Assembly (NCBI RefSeq): GCF_001039355.2
Contig: NW_019775706.1
Coordinates: 126,001-190,000, forward strand
DNA length: 64,000 nucleotides
From: Lingula anatina
Taxonomy: Eukaryota > Brachiopoda > Lingulata > Lingulida > Lingulidae
Direction of reading: 5' to 3'
Part shown: one piece after another, positions 46,973 to 61,330 of the stretch
How the letters are laid out: each line of letters begins with the position of its first letter
Position numbering within the stretch: position 1 is the stretch's first letter
Notes under the pieces: generated by a model
Database searches by the model: none
Told to the model about the DNA's origin: nothing
Seen by the model: the letters and a program-made list of their open reading frames with translations, nothing else
Program-made: the position numbers and the translations under genes

Positions 46973-49900
46973 ATGGCAGAATATGGATGGGGTCTTACAG
47001 AACAGCTGATGAGGAAGGCCCATAGAGAGCTGAACGAGATAGCTGAGAGGAGACGACAAGACATAGAGACTGTGAGAGAACAGATCGAGTCCAAAACAGA
47101 TATAAGTGAGTCTTCTTTTTCTGTTAGATCTGTTTTACCCGTTTACTTATTTGTTTGCTTGTATATTAATTAAATAATTTGTTTATTCATGCTGATATTT
47201 GAATTAAGAAAAAAAAATTGTGAAATACACTGTATGCAGCTCTGACATGATAAATTATAAGATAAATTGAAATATGTGAATTTTTTATAATAAATACCTG
47301 TGCAATAAAGCATTTTTATCATACAATCACATGAAAGTAATATTATTTTATGACCACGGCATGTCTAAGAAAAAAAAATCCATTACCCCAGGGACACATT
47401 TATTTTTCAGATTTCCTCAGAACAGATGATGCATTCATTTTACGGTTCCTCAGAGCAAGAAAATTTGACACAGATGAGGCATTCAAATTACTGTGTAAAT
47501 ACTTTGAATATCGCCAGAAAAATACTCAACTATTCCACAAGTTTTGTGCCTCAGAGATGGGTATAAAACATGCACTTTTCGACAGTCTTCCAGGCGTGCT
47601 GCCTTACGCCGACCACAATGGACGAAAAATTTTGGTGCTATTTGCTGCGCATTGGGATAATTCTCGCTACAGTCTCTCGTCAATTTATCGTGCAATATTA
47701 CTAACATTGGAGAGGCTGATAGAGGAGGAAGCCAATCAGATTAATGGATTTGTGATTGTTGTTGATTGGACAGAATTCACATTTAAACAGTCGACATATG
47801 TGAATCCCAAGTTGCTCAAGTCTATGGTGGAAGGTTTACAGGTAGGGGCATGCTTATAGTTATTGTGCAATATCTGAATTATTATTGAATATGTAAATGA
47901 AAATAACTTTATATGGTCTGTATGTTTGTGTACAAGGGGCTTTCCAGATTTTAAAAAAAGTGCAGTTGAAGCTGAATGAGATTTCCTTATACTACTAAAA
48001 AGCCAATGAAACTTTTAAATTAAGTTACATAATGGTATTTATCTCTGTTCTGATTGTGCATTCTCATTGCTTCAATAATGTAATTGTATTGGGCAATCAT
48101 GAAGTAAATCTTTTCTTTATTTCAATTATTTTAGGACTGCTTCCCAGCTAGGTTTGGTGGCGTCCATTTCATCAATCAGCCCTGGTTTGTGGAGGCCATT
48201 CTCAAAGTTGTGAAGCCGTTCCTCAAGGAAAAAACGAAAGGAAAGGTAATTACACTGCAGTGACATAGGGTTTTCTTTGTCTTATTTGTGAAGACATTAA
48301 ACAGAAAATAATTAATAATTGATATATGTATATATATAAATGGTTTCCATGGTGAATATTTCAGATCCATCTCCATGGCAACAATCTCGGCACCCTTCAC
48401 AACTACATCCACAAAGAGGTTCTCCCAGCTGAGCTGGGGGGACTCATCCCTCCTTACAATACAGAGTCCTGGGCCAAGGAGCTCATTGGAGACGAGATAT
48501 TCAGTTATGGTGAAAGTCACATCTTCTGGCCAACACAAGAGATCCCTGACGGGATCCCAAAGTGAGTAGAATTTTTAAGAAATAATTTCAAAGAAATATC
48601 TCTATCGTCAGTGTGTTCTTGTGTTACTACTTGGAATGGGAGTAATAGAGGTTAGTTCTGGGCAGGGCTGTTCCCAGGATTGGAGATTCAGGATTAGAGG
48701 TACACAGTTATCACCTGTAATTTCCTACAAAATTTCAGGAAGTCCAAGCCATCATTTGTCAAAAAAACTCCCAAGCTGTCCAGCCTTCTTTGAAAATATT
48801 GGCCATCCAGTGACCTCACGCTGATAATAGAAGTTAGTTTGCCATTAACTGTGATAATGAAAATGAAATAGTATTTTTAAACAAATGACATGTTTGAAAA
48901 TTTTAAGTTATTTCAGTTCAAGTTATTAAACTGCCAAAAATCAGTCCACTTTGGCTATATTATCATCATAACATCCCCATGTTCTGAAATACTCCATATG
49001 ATTCATCTAACCGTTAGACTCCCAGGTGCCTTTTATCATGATCAAACAGAAGCTGTCTTGTTTGGATATAATCAGTTGATGACTCCAACCTTTAGGATGA
49101 GCTGTACAGCCTACAAGCTACAGATTTCTCCTGATAACATGGGTTTACTGGGAACTCTGTTAATTAAACTAATGATGGATTTTCATGGGTGATGAACTGA
49201 TGATGGAGGGGGGGGGGGTTGAAAAATTGCCCAGTAAACAACTTACGTTATTTGGCAGATTAACAGGTATTCTTGTATTGTAACCTGATGATGCTATATT
49301 ATGTCATTTATGGATAAAATAGATTTATCTCTGAAAATGCCCATACATTTTTGCCAGTACAGTCATGCTGGCACATGAATTACAGCAGATATTATTTAAG
49401 CATTTCAAGACTGCAGATATCACTTAACCATGTTCTGCAAGTCATTCAGGTGGGATACTGCTGGGCTGGTAACTTTGCCTTTTATATGACAATCATCAAG
49501 GAAAATGCTTCATCATATGCTGCAAGTACCCTGATATTATTATAGTAACTGCCATTCAGTTTCTCTTCCCAAATGGTGGATAACCATACCAGCTCCTCAG
49601 TGCCATAGCAGGAGCAGATGTGTTGCACTAATTAAAGCAATAAATGCCAATAAAATCTCACCTCAAGTCAGCAATTCTATATTTATTCCTTTCTTAGAAT
49701 TACTTTGTTGATTCCCCTCAAGAACATGTTCTAATTTTAGTGCCTTGGTGTTTCGTTAGTTTTACAAGTCTTACAAGATTAGAAGAAGAAAGATGTGTTT
49801 ATTGTAACAGTTATGTATTATTAAGAAAATATTGTTTAGTTCATTCCTATCTGTGAACAGGGTCTTCTCATTTTAATTCTTTAGTATGCTTTTCTTCAAA

Positions 49901-51993
49901 ACTTAAATATTTTTTCTCATTCAGTTCTTAAGAAAGGGGTTATTAAGAGAAAAAATTACTAAATTTCACATCTTCTACAGAGGTATGCAGTAGCAATCAT
50001 TTCTCTTATTTATGTCAAATTTAACTTGAATAATCTGATGTGGTGATATGAGAAATTTTGAGAATACCTTCCCCTAGAAAGCAAAAAAAAAAAAAAAAAA
50101 AAAAATTCTTGTGGTGGTCACCAAAGTAATTACATATAATGCACTAGTAGTAGGGTTTGTGAAGAAAGGAATATCAGTTGGAAAATATTGCCTTGAAGTC
50201 CATTGAACTGCAGCCAAAACTGCTGAGTCATCTTTCTGGCACCCCAGGATTTCACATCATTAATGAAAGGTTGTATTGATCAGCAGCCAGTGTGAGGTAA
50301 TATTTGGTATGGGGAGTAATGTTTCCTGTGAACTGATAAATATATTATGATGATTACTCATCAATGAACTTTTCAAAAATGGATTAATAATTTTTACCCA
50401 AAAGTGTTTTTTTTTTAGTAATACTGAAACACAAAATTCTGATTGGAAAGATATTTGGTATATTTTCAGAAAGGTCATTGTTGTTAAGGTCTTAAAATGG
50501 GAATCATTGAAAGATAAATGTATTAGTTAAAACTGGAGGTGATTTGATATAAATGTGATTAATGGAACTATGTGAGATAATGGGGTTGCAAACAAATAAA
50601 AGAAGATAGCTCAGCATTTGTACATTCTAAGTGTAACACAGATTGTAGTAACAGAAAATAAGAAAGAGCACCTGTTTGGTGTGAAATATACATGAAGCCC
50701 TGCAGGAAAATGTCCATTATAAAATCTACATTTGAACATGATCCTGGTTCACAGTGAGATAGTGTTGATACTGATAGAGATATTGACTGTATATCAATAA
50801 ATAGATGTGCTGTTTTTATCATCCTGGCTCCATGTGAGACCACGCTTAATTGGGGATTTAATACCCTGATCTATAACCTGATCTAACATATAGACTCTCA
50901 AATGGGGATTTACAGTTGTGGTTTATATCCAGATTTTAGTACCCTGCATTTCATGGGTTGCTTGAAATGAGAATATACATAGTCACATTCTTCAGCGGAG
51001 GCTACTTTTAGATAAATTCTGAAGGTCAGGGTGGTTGTAATTGTGAAACAGTTGTTTGGTATGCTATTTTATTGGGCAATTTAATTTTTTACGTAGACAG
51101 CTGTTTGATGCACAGACCATGAAGAAATGAATAATTAATTAAGATCAACACATGTAAAAAATGTGTAGATTTTCCAACATCTCTGTCAAATGTTTACAGT
51201 TAATACAAATGGGAAAAAATCCACAAATTAAACAATTTTTAGAAGTAATGCTAATAATCTGAAGTTATCTAAAGTAAGTTGACTTCTTGTGGGAAAGAAC
51301 ATTTTTTTGAGTAACTAAAATGAATCTTGAAACATGAAGACCTCAGATTAATTGAGGTGTTTGGAAAATTCTGAGTAATTACTGTAATTCAAGTTGTTCT
51401 GTGTTATGAACTTCATGGAAAAAAAGACCTGTTTCTGAATGCTATGAACTGCATTATCATGGCTATTGATTTTGGGGTGTCGAGGGAATCCTAACTCGAT
51501 TACTGCCATTATGTTTACTTATGAAACCAGCTTATAAGCAATTTATCATTTGAAAAGGCACAAGTTCTTGTTTTTTTTTTGCTGTAAGTCAAAGTGGTTT
51601 GTTCGGAATATAAAAAGTATTTTGTTCTACAGATGAACTGCAGCGTGGTTTTGATATTTTAGACAAAGGGATTTATTTATCTATTAAAGATGATTTTAGA
51701 ATAATGATATGTATTATCAAGAATTTTCTTGATATTATTATTCAAAGATTATATTTATGCAACTGCTATCAGTTGGATGGCACTACCTGATGACTGGGTT
51801 AAAATCTAATCATTTCCGCTTTGCACTTTTAGGATGAGCATCATTCAATCTGTCAAATAATCGTAAAAAAATGATTTTTAAAAAAATTTTCAGAAGCAAT
51901 TCACAAACCAAGTTTCCAGACACAAACTTGACCACCAAAATGGACACTCCAGACCGAAGAGAGCTGGACGAGGAGTTTTTCCTCATAGAGTGA
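46973..51993 (+). CDS. CLVS: Clavesin-like CRAL-TRIO lipid-binding protein
   Basis: Five coding exons, 46973-47105, 47411-47841, 48135-48245, 48365-48561 and 51894-51993, join in phase to 323 aa. An N-terminal CRAL-TRIO-N helical region is followed by the clavesin signature [20 protein letters not shown] and YFEYRQKN. The CRAL-TRIO lipid pocket then contains [62 protein letters not shown] and [14 protein letters not shown]. Vertebrate clavesins bind phosphatidylinositol 3,5-bisphosphate and act on clathrin-coated and late endosomal vesicles in neurons. Retinaldehyde- and tocopherol-binding proteins are the nearest alternatives, but the FLRTDDAF...FEYRQ pattern favours clavesin. The C-terminal tail is short and acidic. 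The last intron is 3.3 kb. Confidence 0.93.
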
Positions 51994-54910
51994 CCAGGAC
52001 AGTGTAGAAATTCAACCTGCAGCTTTATTGACAAGGATAGAAAATGAAGAGTAAAGGAGTGCCATTCAAGATGGAGGTTTAGATTACACTTCAGCATTAT
52101 ACTAGTCAAGCCATGATTTTACGTTATAATACTACATCTACTCGTAAAGGAACCAGCTGGTGAGAGGCATAGGGGCCAGTTGAATCCACCCCCTCCCCTC
52201 CCCACCCCCTGAACCAACATTTTTTAAGGAGAAGCAAAGATTTTAGAGATATAACCATGTAGAGCACTACTGTTGTGGTCAGTTAGTACAGTGGTAGCAG
52301 CCGAACTGACTGTTGACAAGTGCTTATGATTTAACTGAAAAAAATCATGTCCAAAATATAAAAAAAAACAGTGTCTGCTACACGTATTGTTATAATCTAC
52401 TTGAAGCCTAAAGGTCATTGTTGATCCCCTTACACTGAATCAAGGAAACATTTTCCCAACTTGCCTTGGTAGTGCTTAACTTTGTACTGTTGCAGTTACT
52501 GCTGCTTGCTGTGCTACAGAAAAATATTGAGAAATCCTAAATTTTTAGTGATGTGTGATGTGGAATATGTTGATGCCAAGAAAAGAATTGTGAGGAAAAC
52601 TGAAAAAAATGTGAACTGCACCTTTATGCTGAATGAAGAAATGAGGAGAAAAAACTTAAAGAAGAAGCAAGAATCACATTTAGTTGGTTTTAGCCGCTTT
52701 AAATTACACATTCTGTATTACACATTCAGCATGAGTTTGGGAATTTATGTTTTTAGCTTCAGATTCCCATCAATAGACTGAGTCACAATATAAAAAGTAT
52801 TCAAGACAGTCCATTTAACATTAAAAAGGTGACTTTTAAGAAAATATATAATTCTTAGAAGTGGTGTCACAGTAAGGCATATGTAGGATGCGGCAAAAAA
52901 GAAAACATTTCCACTATTTACAGTATTTATTGCCTGCCATAATGGACTCACTGCAAAAAATAGTAATAATGATGAGATAGGTGTTACAAAAAAGAGACAC
53001 AAAGGCAATGAGACAAGTATGTTTTTGCTTTTACATTTATTCCAATAGAAAAGTTCCACAAGAAAAGTGAGAATTTTCCAGACAAAGAAAAGACAGCTAT
53101 TGTCATAAAAGCAAACATACTCTGCAAACAATGATTTAATTGACTCTGATGTAAATAGCTGCTCTTAAAATGACAATCATGTCACCTTTAACAAAGTGTG
53201 TTCAGAAACTATTGTTTCTCTATATCTAGTCTGATGAAATTGATTCACTTATTAATTGAAATTTCCATCAAAAGGTGGAGCTGCTTTACATAAGTGTTCA
53301 AGACAATCTCAGTCAGGTCTATAAGAAATGTAAGATGAGTGTTTGTTGGCTATGAGCCTTAATGAGCATGCTCCCTTGCAGCCTCACAAGCCATTATATT
53401 AATACAAATGTCCTATTTTAATTATTTCATTTTTTGTCAGTACATTTGTGGTGCATAAGTGTTTGAAGCTCAAATGTGCTCTTTTGCTAATTTTGGTGCT
53501 ATATTTTCTGTGATAGCCGAGCATTGCTGACTTTACTTTTTATACGCCACAATACTCTTTTCATTTACGCAGCAAAGAGTTTGACCAAAGCTGTGAGGCA
53601 TTTGCTTGGCTTTGATATAATGTGAATATTTGGTATTGACAAGGCATTATAGGAACTGTTTAATCATTTCAGCTACCTCTTTTAAAAAGTTTGTATTTTT
53701 GTGCTTTGTGTATATGGTTTTATATTTTCATTTAGGCAGCTCTTTTTTAAGCTGGTTTAGGAGAATTTGTCTTAAAGCTATTTTATTAAGGATATTGGCA
53801 GCCAGGTTTTTTTCAGTTTCATGTTTTTTTTTTCAACTCTAAAAACCAGAATTGAAATGTTCTGCCATACCTGACTTTGTTTCTGCTTAGTGACAGAATT
53901 TTTCTTGGGAATTTTTAAAATGTTTATTTGAGTAATAATGCAAGTATGTATGTTTAGATGCTTTAGGGATGATAGAAACAGAATGTGTTTGCCTTTTAGG
54001 TACATTTTTCTAAAGTTTTGTAAAATATATTGCCTTATTTTATTATCCAAGTCGAGTATTGTGTATAGACATCTCAAAGCTGAAATATGTCTTCATAATT
54101 TTCGTATTATGCCAAAAATGTTTTCAAGTCACATGTAATAACTTAAAGATTTCAATACGGTGGGGAAAATAGGAATACTGTATTTGAAAATTATCAGAAG
54201 ACTGTGTGTTATGCAGGGTTATCCAAAAGATTGACATGAATATTCGGAGAGGTTTTCTGAATCTGTGTGTGTTATGCGATTTGTGGATTTTTAGTTTGTG
54301 GCATTTCTCATATATTCAGAAGCCGTTTATGTTGTTGCTTACTTTGCTCACTTTCAATAAGGTTACCACAAGAAAAAACTCTTTGGTGTGACCATTGCTT
54401 TTTACAATTATGTATGAAGAACTGAAACTTTTGTTCAGCTGCTGTGGTTGAAGACATTTGTGCATTAAGGGTTCCTGTTTGCTCGAGTTGTCATCATAAG
54501 ATTAATTTCAACACTGGATTCAGATTTATAAAATGTAAAATAACTGCAGATTAGGTGTATGAAATATAAGTAGGAATGTGAGTTTAAAGTGTTCCTGTAG
54601 GTGCTTAAAATATTGGGTTTTGTGAGTGGTATGACATGCGGAATATTTAAAAAATATATATAGTAATATATAGTTGACAAGAATGCTGTTGGTTCTTGAT
54701 ATAGTACCCGGTATTTCAGTACAAGATCGTCTTCAGTATTTGCTGGTTTTTAGGGGGTGAGTTTTTCAATAGTGTTAGCTTTTAAGTTGAAATTAAGTTT
54801 TGGAAACTGTTACTTAGAACCACGCTATGAAGCTGTAAACCAATCCATCCCCTGTTAAAGAACCAGAGAGAGTAAGAGATTTAAGCAGAAATAAAGGAAA
54901 ATATGGTGTA
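51994..54910 (+). other. Probable long 3' untranslated region of the clavesin-like gene
   Basis: After the TGA at 51993 there is nearly 3 kb of AT-rich sequence with no splice-supported frame. An AATAAA-type signal lies near 54888 (GAAATAAAGGAAAATATGG), a plausible transcript end. The extent is inferred. Confidence 0.35.
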
Positions 54911-55438
54911 CAATGAAGCAGTGTTGTTATTTGCAAACCTTTCATGGTTTTTAACAGTCAAAATATATTTTGCATTTTCTTTGTCAATTATTCCTATTCT
55001 CCACTTTCTATCCAGTTTTAGTGAATATGATTTCTTATTTAAAGTAAGTCGAAAAATTAATTAAAACTGGCAATCCTCTTAACTGCTAAAATACTAGAAA
55101 ATTAATGGCGCATGGCTGTTGGGTCAACAAAGAGCATTTGGGTAATGTGGAAATTGTGACGTGAAACACAATCTGAAAGATGCGCTCAATTGCGGTAGAT
55201 GTGACTGTAGCAGCGGTCGCAGCAGCAATATTCTGCTGGGGAGAATCTTCGTTGGACGCGACTTACTGATGCAGCGAATATCAAAGCGCGCTCGTGTGTG
55301 TGTGAGAGAGAAGGGGTGTATTTGATTCACTTCTTTAAATTTTTCTTGAGAATGTCGTGACCTGTCAATTGATATGTGTGTTGACAAGGGTATCCTATGA
55401 TAAACTATGTCCAACACGCTTCTCAAGTTCGAAAGTAA

Positions 55439-55667
55439 GACTCGTTCACATGAAAAATATATTTTCTAAAAATCTATTTTCTATTCGCGATATCTTGTGA
55501 TCACTCCGAGCTCAGCCGAGAATTAATTACAGCTTTGGAAGTAACTGTCTAGCGCTGCCAGTATTTACGCAGTTGGGGTATTCAGGGCACAGACCGTGAT
55601 CACAAGATACCGAAAATAGATTTTTAGATTTTTAGAAAATAGATTTTCCATGTGAACGGTCCCTAAG
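55439..55667. mobile_element. Complete inverted-repeat element (MITE)
   Basis: Long terminal inverted repeats (GTTCACATGAAAAATATATTT on the left; the right end reads AGATTTTCCATGTGAACGG) enclose a ~150 bp core with CACAGACCGTGATCACAAGA. A second, truncated and inverted copy is at 20942-21095. It is non-coding. Confidence 0.85.
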
Positions 55668-55963
55668 CCTATACATATCGGTAAAATCTTCTAGCCTCAT
55701 ATGTTATTTTATCGCTTTCTCTCGTGTTTCGTTGCAAGAGGCAGTGTGCTTGCAAAGTGATCAATTTACCTAGCTGAAAAAAAATGATAAGTGTAGAAAA
55801 GGATCAGAAAACCATACTTCGGGTTGTTTTGGAGTTTCATTTAAACTTTAGATATTGGAGTGATTCATTTGAATTGCATAAGGGGTATAGAGCGATCCTC
55901 AATATATGAATGATGTTTTAGTAAAATTGAACAACCTTTTTCCCCCACCCCACCGCACACAAA

Positions 55964-55967
55964 TGCG

Positions 55968-56009
<42 letters not shown>

Positions 56010-56020
56010 TACACACACAC
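55964..56020. repeat. (GC)n(AC)n microsatellite
   Basis: A short GCGCGC run passes into a long AC tract; the AC tract has one GTGT interruption. Confidence 0.95.
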
Positions 56021-56139
56021 AACCACACAGACGCACACATACACACACTTAATCACGCACCTGGCCCCAACGATGAGAAGCTTGAACATATCTTTCAAAA
56101 CCTGAGAAGAAGAAAAAGCGCCGAAAGGAATTATGACAT

Positions 56140-56640
56140 AATTTCCCGATTAGCTTCTTGTAAAATTAATGTAGGGCAATTCACCAAGGAACCGAAAAGG
56201 TCTCTCATTTCGATCACGATCTCCAAAGCGAGCGGATCGCCGTGCTCTCCCCGGAGCGCAATACAACGCGTTTCGCGGCGCTAATTTACGCCTATTCATC
56301 TTCTCCCTACTACATCCAGCGCTTCATTATTAAATCATGCTTAAGCCCCCTCAACGGTGACATGTTCGACTGCTCTAAGTCTCTTCAACCCACAGATTGA
56401 GAGACGCTTTCTCATTTTGCCTTCAGGAAGGGAACAAAAAGGTATCTCCGTTCATTTCCCAGGTGTCAGAGAACGCGGCCAATTAATCACGGACTATTTT
56501 CTTATCTCCACCACGTATTGATGTGACAATTTGCATGTTGGACCCCGGGGGTATCAGCTTTCTCCACGTCTCATTTGCGGATCGTTTCATATTTTGCTGT
56601 CAGCGTCTTCCTTGATTGATTTGCGGGCTCCAGTGCTGCC
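56140..56640. promoter_or_regulatory. Candidate conserved non-coding element 1
   Basis: About 500 bp of complex, GC-balanced sequence in otherwise AT-rich intergenic DNA. It contains homeodomain-like CCAATTAATCA, GATA-like CTTATC, an octamer-like ATTTGCAT and E-box words close together, and no coding frame. It looks like an enhancer, but conservation could not be tested. Confidence 0.35.
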
Positions 56641-58479
56641 TATGTATTTGAAATGATTCTGTTCCTCAGAAACAGGCATTCTCACGCTCATACAAATACA
56701 AATAAATAAATAAATGAAAATTAATTACCGAATTAATAGAAATATAGAAATAGAGAGGCGGAAATATGTTTGCTTAAAAGTGGACATATCATACTTTGCA
56801 AATGAATGTTAAGAAACCTTTTCCCGGTGCGAATCTGCTTTGATAGTGCAAATAAAATAAAATGAAATATCATAAAAAATAAACATTTCTTCAACCCATT
56901 CCGTCATTAAGCAAGGCTCAAACTACCCAGCTAATACAGTAATTGCCTACACATTAAGCCTACACCCAGTTTCAAGCAGTGTCCATTTCCCAGATTTTGT
57001 AATAACGGTGGGCAGACGCTCCTAATTTGTTATTTTCCGCTCCCTTTTGTAGCAAATACTCCCTCAGTCCATTACCGTTAACGCACTTCATCAAACACGT
57101 TTTCGTCTCCAATGTCTCACTTAAATGGATATTACGCAATTTTTCACTGATTTCGCAAGTACATTAACATTAGCCTGCAAGAATATAAGTAATGAGCGTG
57201 CAAGGATATTGTGATGGTTGCGCTGGGATCTGTTGACGTTTCGTGTATTTCCGGTCCATTCCGTGATTTGGTCACGGAAACGAGTCTATTGAGCCGATTC
57301 CGGTATGACGGCGCTCGTATTGTTGCTGGCGCGAAAAGCGATGAACAGCAATCCGTTAATGTTGTATTAATCCAAGAATGTCAATTTCATGTGAGTCATC
57401 GTAAAATTTGCCATTTGTTTTTCTATCGTTGAGCGCTTGGGTTTTTGTAATTTGATTTCGACTTGACTTTTTGACCGAACTGTGTCTAAGAAGAGTCTGT
57501 TTTGATAACCGTGTATTATCATGCGTTTCACTGGAGAGAAAAATGAAAGAAATCGATGAACTGTGTTCTTCCTTACCTCTGCATTGCATCTGATTTTTTT
57601 TGACAGTCCTTTCGCTTGTTTTCAAACACGGATGACCTTTTAAAATACAGTAGTAACTATCAGATTCCTTGAGGTATAATCATTCTTTTTCATTTAACTG
57701 CGTTTGGTATTGTATGCTGTACATTAAAATTTTTATACTGTATTAATGATGCTTGTAATTTATAGCACTATTTTGTCATTTTTATAATCGTATTTTATTA
57801 AATGTTCTTTGGACTTAGGGCCATGCGATTTTATGCTAATGCATTGTCCTATAGTTAAAGAACACAAGTAATTTATGTACATATGTTGCTACATTTTATC
57901 TGGTTAATCATTCAAAATTACATGTTAGCCAGAAGATACTCTGTTCATCTGTATAAATGTAATATGTTCAGTTGCCAAAATTTCTGCAACAAAAATCATC
58001 ATTATTATCATTCACAATCGAGTACACAGATATTAGATGTGATGGCGAATGTTGATGCCCCATTTTACCCTTTCTTGGTATTCAGTCCTGCTACTGCTAT
58101 CAAAGTTGTTTATTAACAGATAGTTACTGATGTCAAAGCTATGGCCTATGTCCAAAGCAGCTAGCTGAAGGATATATATTTACAATATGTTACATCAGCA
58201 TATGATTTTACCAGCTCAAGCTAAACAACGTATTTGTAGAATAAAAATTTGAAAAATGTCATTCTTCAAAATATTTTTCGTGTTCAGTGAACGGAACTCA
58301 TGTCTTTTACCGTCAGCATTGAAATATTTTATTGAAATTTACATGGCCTCTTACTCAAAGGTACGCTGTAAGAGCTGAATGCATTTGCAAATTTAACTGC
58401 CATAAAACAATAGAATTTAAATATGTAAAATCTACTAATGACCACTCTACTGACTTAAAACAACACTATTATCATTGTA

Positions 58480-58740
58480 TAACAGCTCCGCCTTCGCACA
58501 ATACCAAAAGGCGTCACTCAGTGCAAAATCGACGTGGTTACCGGAGCCGTGGCACAAAACCAAAGGAAATGCCCGCCCCGTATCGCGAGGAAAACAAACG
58601 GCGTTTTTGTTCGGACATCGCTGATCGATGGCCAATCGCCTCTCGCTGCCTTAAGTCACGGGCGCGTGCCGTTGTTATGAATAGCGGACTCCAAGAGATG
58701 CCCCTTTCGTGGAACAGCCCGATTATCTAATCGATTTTTT
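58480..58740. promoter_or_regulatory. Candidate conserved non-coding element 2
   Basis: A 260 bp island of GC-balanced sequence with CpGs and a CCAAT-like GGCCAATCGCC, ending in CCGATTATCTAATCG. An open frame crosses it but has no splice support or recognisable domain. Confidence 0.3.
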
Positions 58741-60029
58741 TTTAGGATCGAGCGATTGAATAATTTAAGACCTTTTTTTCTCAATTGCCGATGCAGTCTA
58801 CGTATGCATGCCAATATCTATAGCTAATGTGTTATGCCATGGCTCGTATTTGTACGTAGTAAGCTGTGTCTTGTTAATCAACTTTTTGTACATTAGTTGC
58901 TATTGGTTATTCGGATAAAAGTATATAGACCAGGTTAGAATTTGTATTAATATATATATATATCAGCATTTGTAAAATAAAACTTTTTGCACAAATTTAC
59001 GATATTAATGTGATATTTAAAAAACTTTCTTAAATAAAATGTCGACGCGGAGAAGAGAAAACGGGTTTGGTGTATTATTCTAATCAATATAGTTACGTGT
59101 ACAATAACTAACTAACTAGCTAACTAACTAAGTAAATAAATAAATAATAACAAAAACGTGCTCCGTAGTTGAATATTTTGGTTAGCTCTTCGTATTGAGG
59201 ATGAAAAAAACTAAAATAACCTGGATTAAGAGCGACCTTTGGAGTTTCAGCTTTCACTTCTTTATTTAAAATAGATAAACCCTTGGACACTGAACATTGC
59301 ATTAACTTCATGAAAATTGTCAGACTTCTAGACTGAAGTAATACCCATATTAAAGTTTCAAACGATATCTCTTACACAACACTAATAATAATAGATTTTA
59401 AAATAAACAAGTCACATCAATTCCTCTTGTTAATTTTCCTTTGAGCGCTCCCAGCCAGGTGCGCGTACTCAAACGGGTTAATTAACATTCGTTGGCACGG
59501 ACGTCCCCTTTCATAAAACAAAACCTTTACGTACTAAGATATAATCCTATAGATTTTTCTTTTAATTAAGAGATCTCAATGGTAAAACTTGTACAACTCG
59601 GTTCTTCCACTCAAGATTTGCACCTTACAAACCCAGTTAACATCAACAACCGGGGGTCAGTGTTCGTCCGATTTTCCTGACGAAGGTTAATTCGTCAAAA
59701 GGAGCCGCTAGTCGATCGAAATGGGTTTACATAATATTGAAAAGACTGGCGAAATTTTTCACCTTCCTGAGGTGAAATTGATGCATGTTCCGCACCTGAT
59801 AACCTTTCGATTGTTGATAATTTGGCTTCGATCCGCGATCAGCGTCCGTACAATGGCTAAGATCGGTTCGTATGTGGCCGTGGCACTAAAATTGGGATAA
59901 GGGAATTTGAAAATCTTTACTCGCTTGTGAAGATTCTTTTTTTTGTCTATAACTACTTACATTTGTCTGGTCTTACCAGCCAATTTTAGTAGTTTACTCG
60001 CTATTTTTAATGGTAGGATTTCTTTGGAT

Positions 60030-60030
60030 T

Positions 60031-60061
<31 letters not shown>
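60030..60061. repeat. (TTTC)n microsatellite
   Basis: Eight TTTC units in intergenic DNA. Confidence 0.95.
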
Positions 60062-60689
60062 CACCTTTTTGTCTCCCATTTATTTATATATTGCATTATG
60101 AGCAATTAACACACTGATTAAAAAAGGCAGAGGGAAAGAAGTTTTTTTTCGCATTTCAAATCAAGAGATCATGACGAACTGATTACCAGTCAGTACCAAG
60201 TGAAACGAAAAATAGACAATTCCCTAGAAGAACAAAATAATTAAAGAGATGGATACCACTCAACCAGTACCGGAACATAATATTCCATTCATGGTAATTA
60301 TACAGTGCAAGTAACGTATCTTATAATGATAGTCTAAGATTACACACTCTTGTCATGTATTTTGCTGTTCTCCTTTCTCATATTGGTTCTGGGTGCACTG
60401 AAAGCCAGCTAGGTCTTGCTTCAACTACTACTATAATCATTATATTCGATGGCTCATTTTAAGTGAAGAAAGTAAAAAGAAAAAACCTCCATCAAAAAGA
60501 TGAAGTGGAAATAACAGAAAAAAGATTGTTCGGCATATTCCTCAATTTATCAAATCATTAAGAGATTGGAGAATACATCGCCAGTAGCACAACATATGTT
60601 GGACTTGTTTCTCATTAAACCACTTCGCCACTCAGAGGAAACAAGACATAGCCACCTTCTCCAAAATATTGAATTGAACATTAAAGAAA

Positions 60690-61330
60690 GGAGCTAATTT
60701 TGGGGACTCCACTGCGTCTCTAAGAGCAGGTAACAAGGCTAATTGTGGGATTAAGGATTAATACGGTAAACATGTTGGCTCTTCCCCGGTGAGTGAGGGT
60801 GAGATTTCTATGTCATCGTTTAAAGGACTGCCTCTTTAAAATCACCGTCTTCATTAGACCAAATTACTCAGCATATGTTCAATCATCAAAATTTGTCCGA
60901 CGCTCGAGCCGCTTTATCCGATTTTAACCGAGCATATGTTTTGTCACCGCAGAAATTGACTTCTTTTCAATGACTCCTTAATTGCTCGCCGGTAATTAGC
61001 TAAATTGCGTCAAATTGAGGGCGTTTTGTGACGGGCACGCGCTCGGAATTCTTTCAGTCGTATTGTTTGACGAAATCAGTTCGGGGATTACGACGGCGAA
61101 CCAAGGGTGTTAAACAAACCGCAAAATGTCAGATAACTCTTCAAGAGAACGACAGAATGTCTGCGTTCCTCGATCAGGATATGTACTCTTTTGACAGCCA
61201 TGGATGATTTTAGCTATTTAGTCACTGGGCACGTGCGTTGTATTACCTTGCTTGTTTGGGAGGAGTTGGGAAATTACCTGTAATAAATCAACCAGGGTCG
61301 GAGTCGTCCGTCTTTTAAAGCGAAATAAAA
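60690..61330. promoter_or_regulatory. Candidate conserved non-coding element 3
   Basis: About 640 bp of complex sequence. It contains GGGATTAAGGATTAATACGG, two overlapping GGATTA words of the kind bound by Otx/Bicoid-type homeodomains, plus CTAATTGTGG, GGTAATTAGC and several other TAAT cores. No coding frame was found. Confidence 0.35.

Noticed and set aside
50000-51893. Possible extra exons in the 3.3 kb last intron of the clavesin-like gene
   Set aside because: The exon ending at 48561 and the exon at 51894 join in phase and complete a protein of expected length. No intervening segment had matching splice signals and an open frame.
58332-58730. 132-codon open frame in the GC-balanced island
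   Set aside because: It has no ATG-led start with good context, no domain and no splice-linked exons. A non-coding element is the simpler reading.
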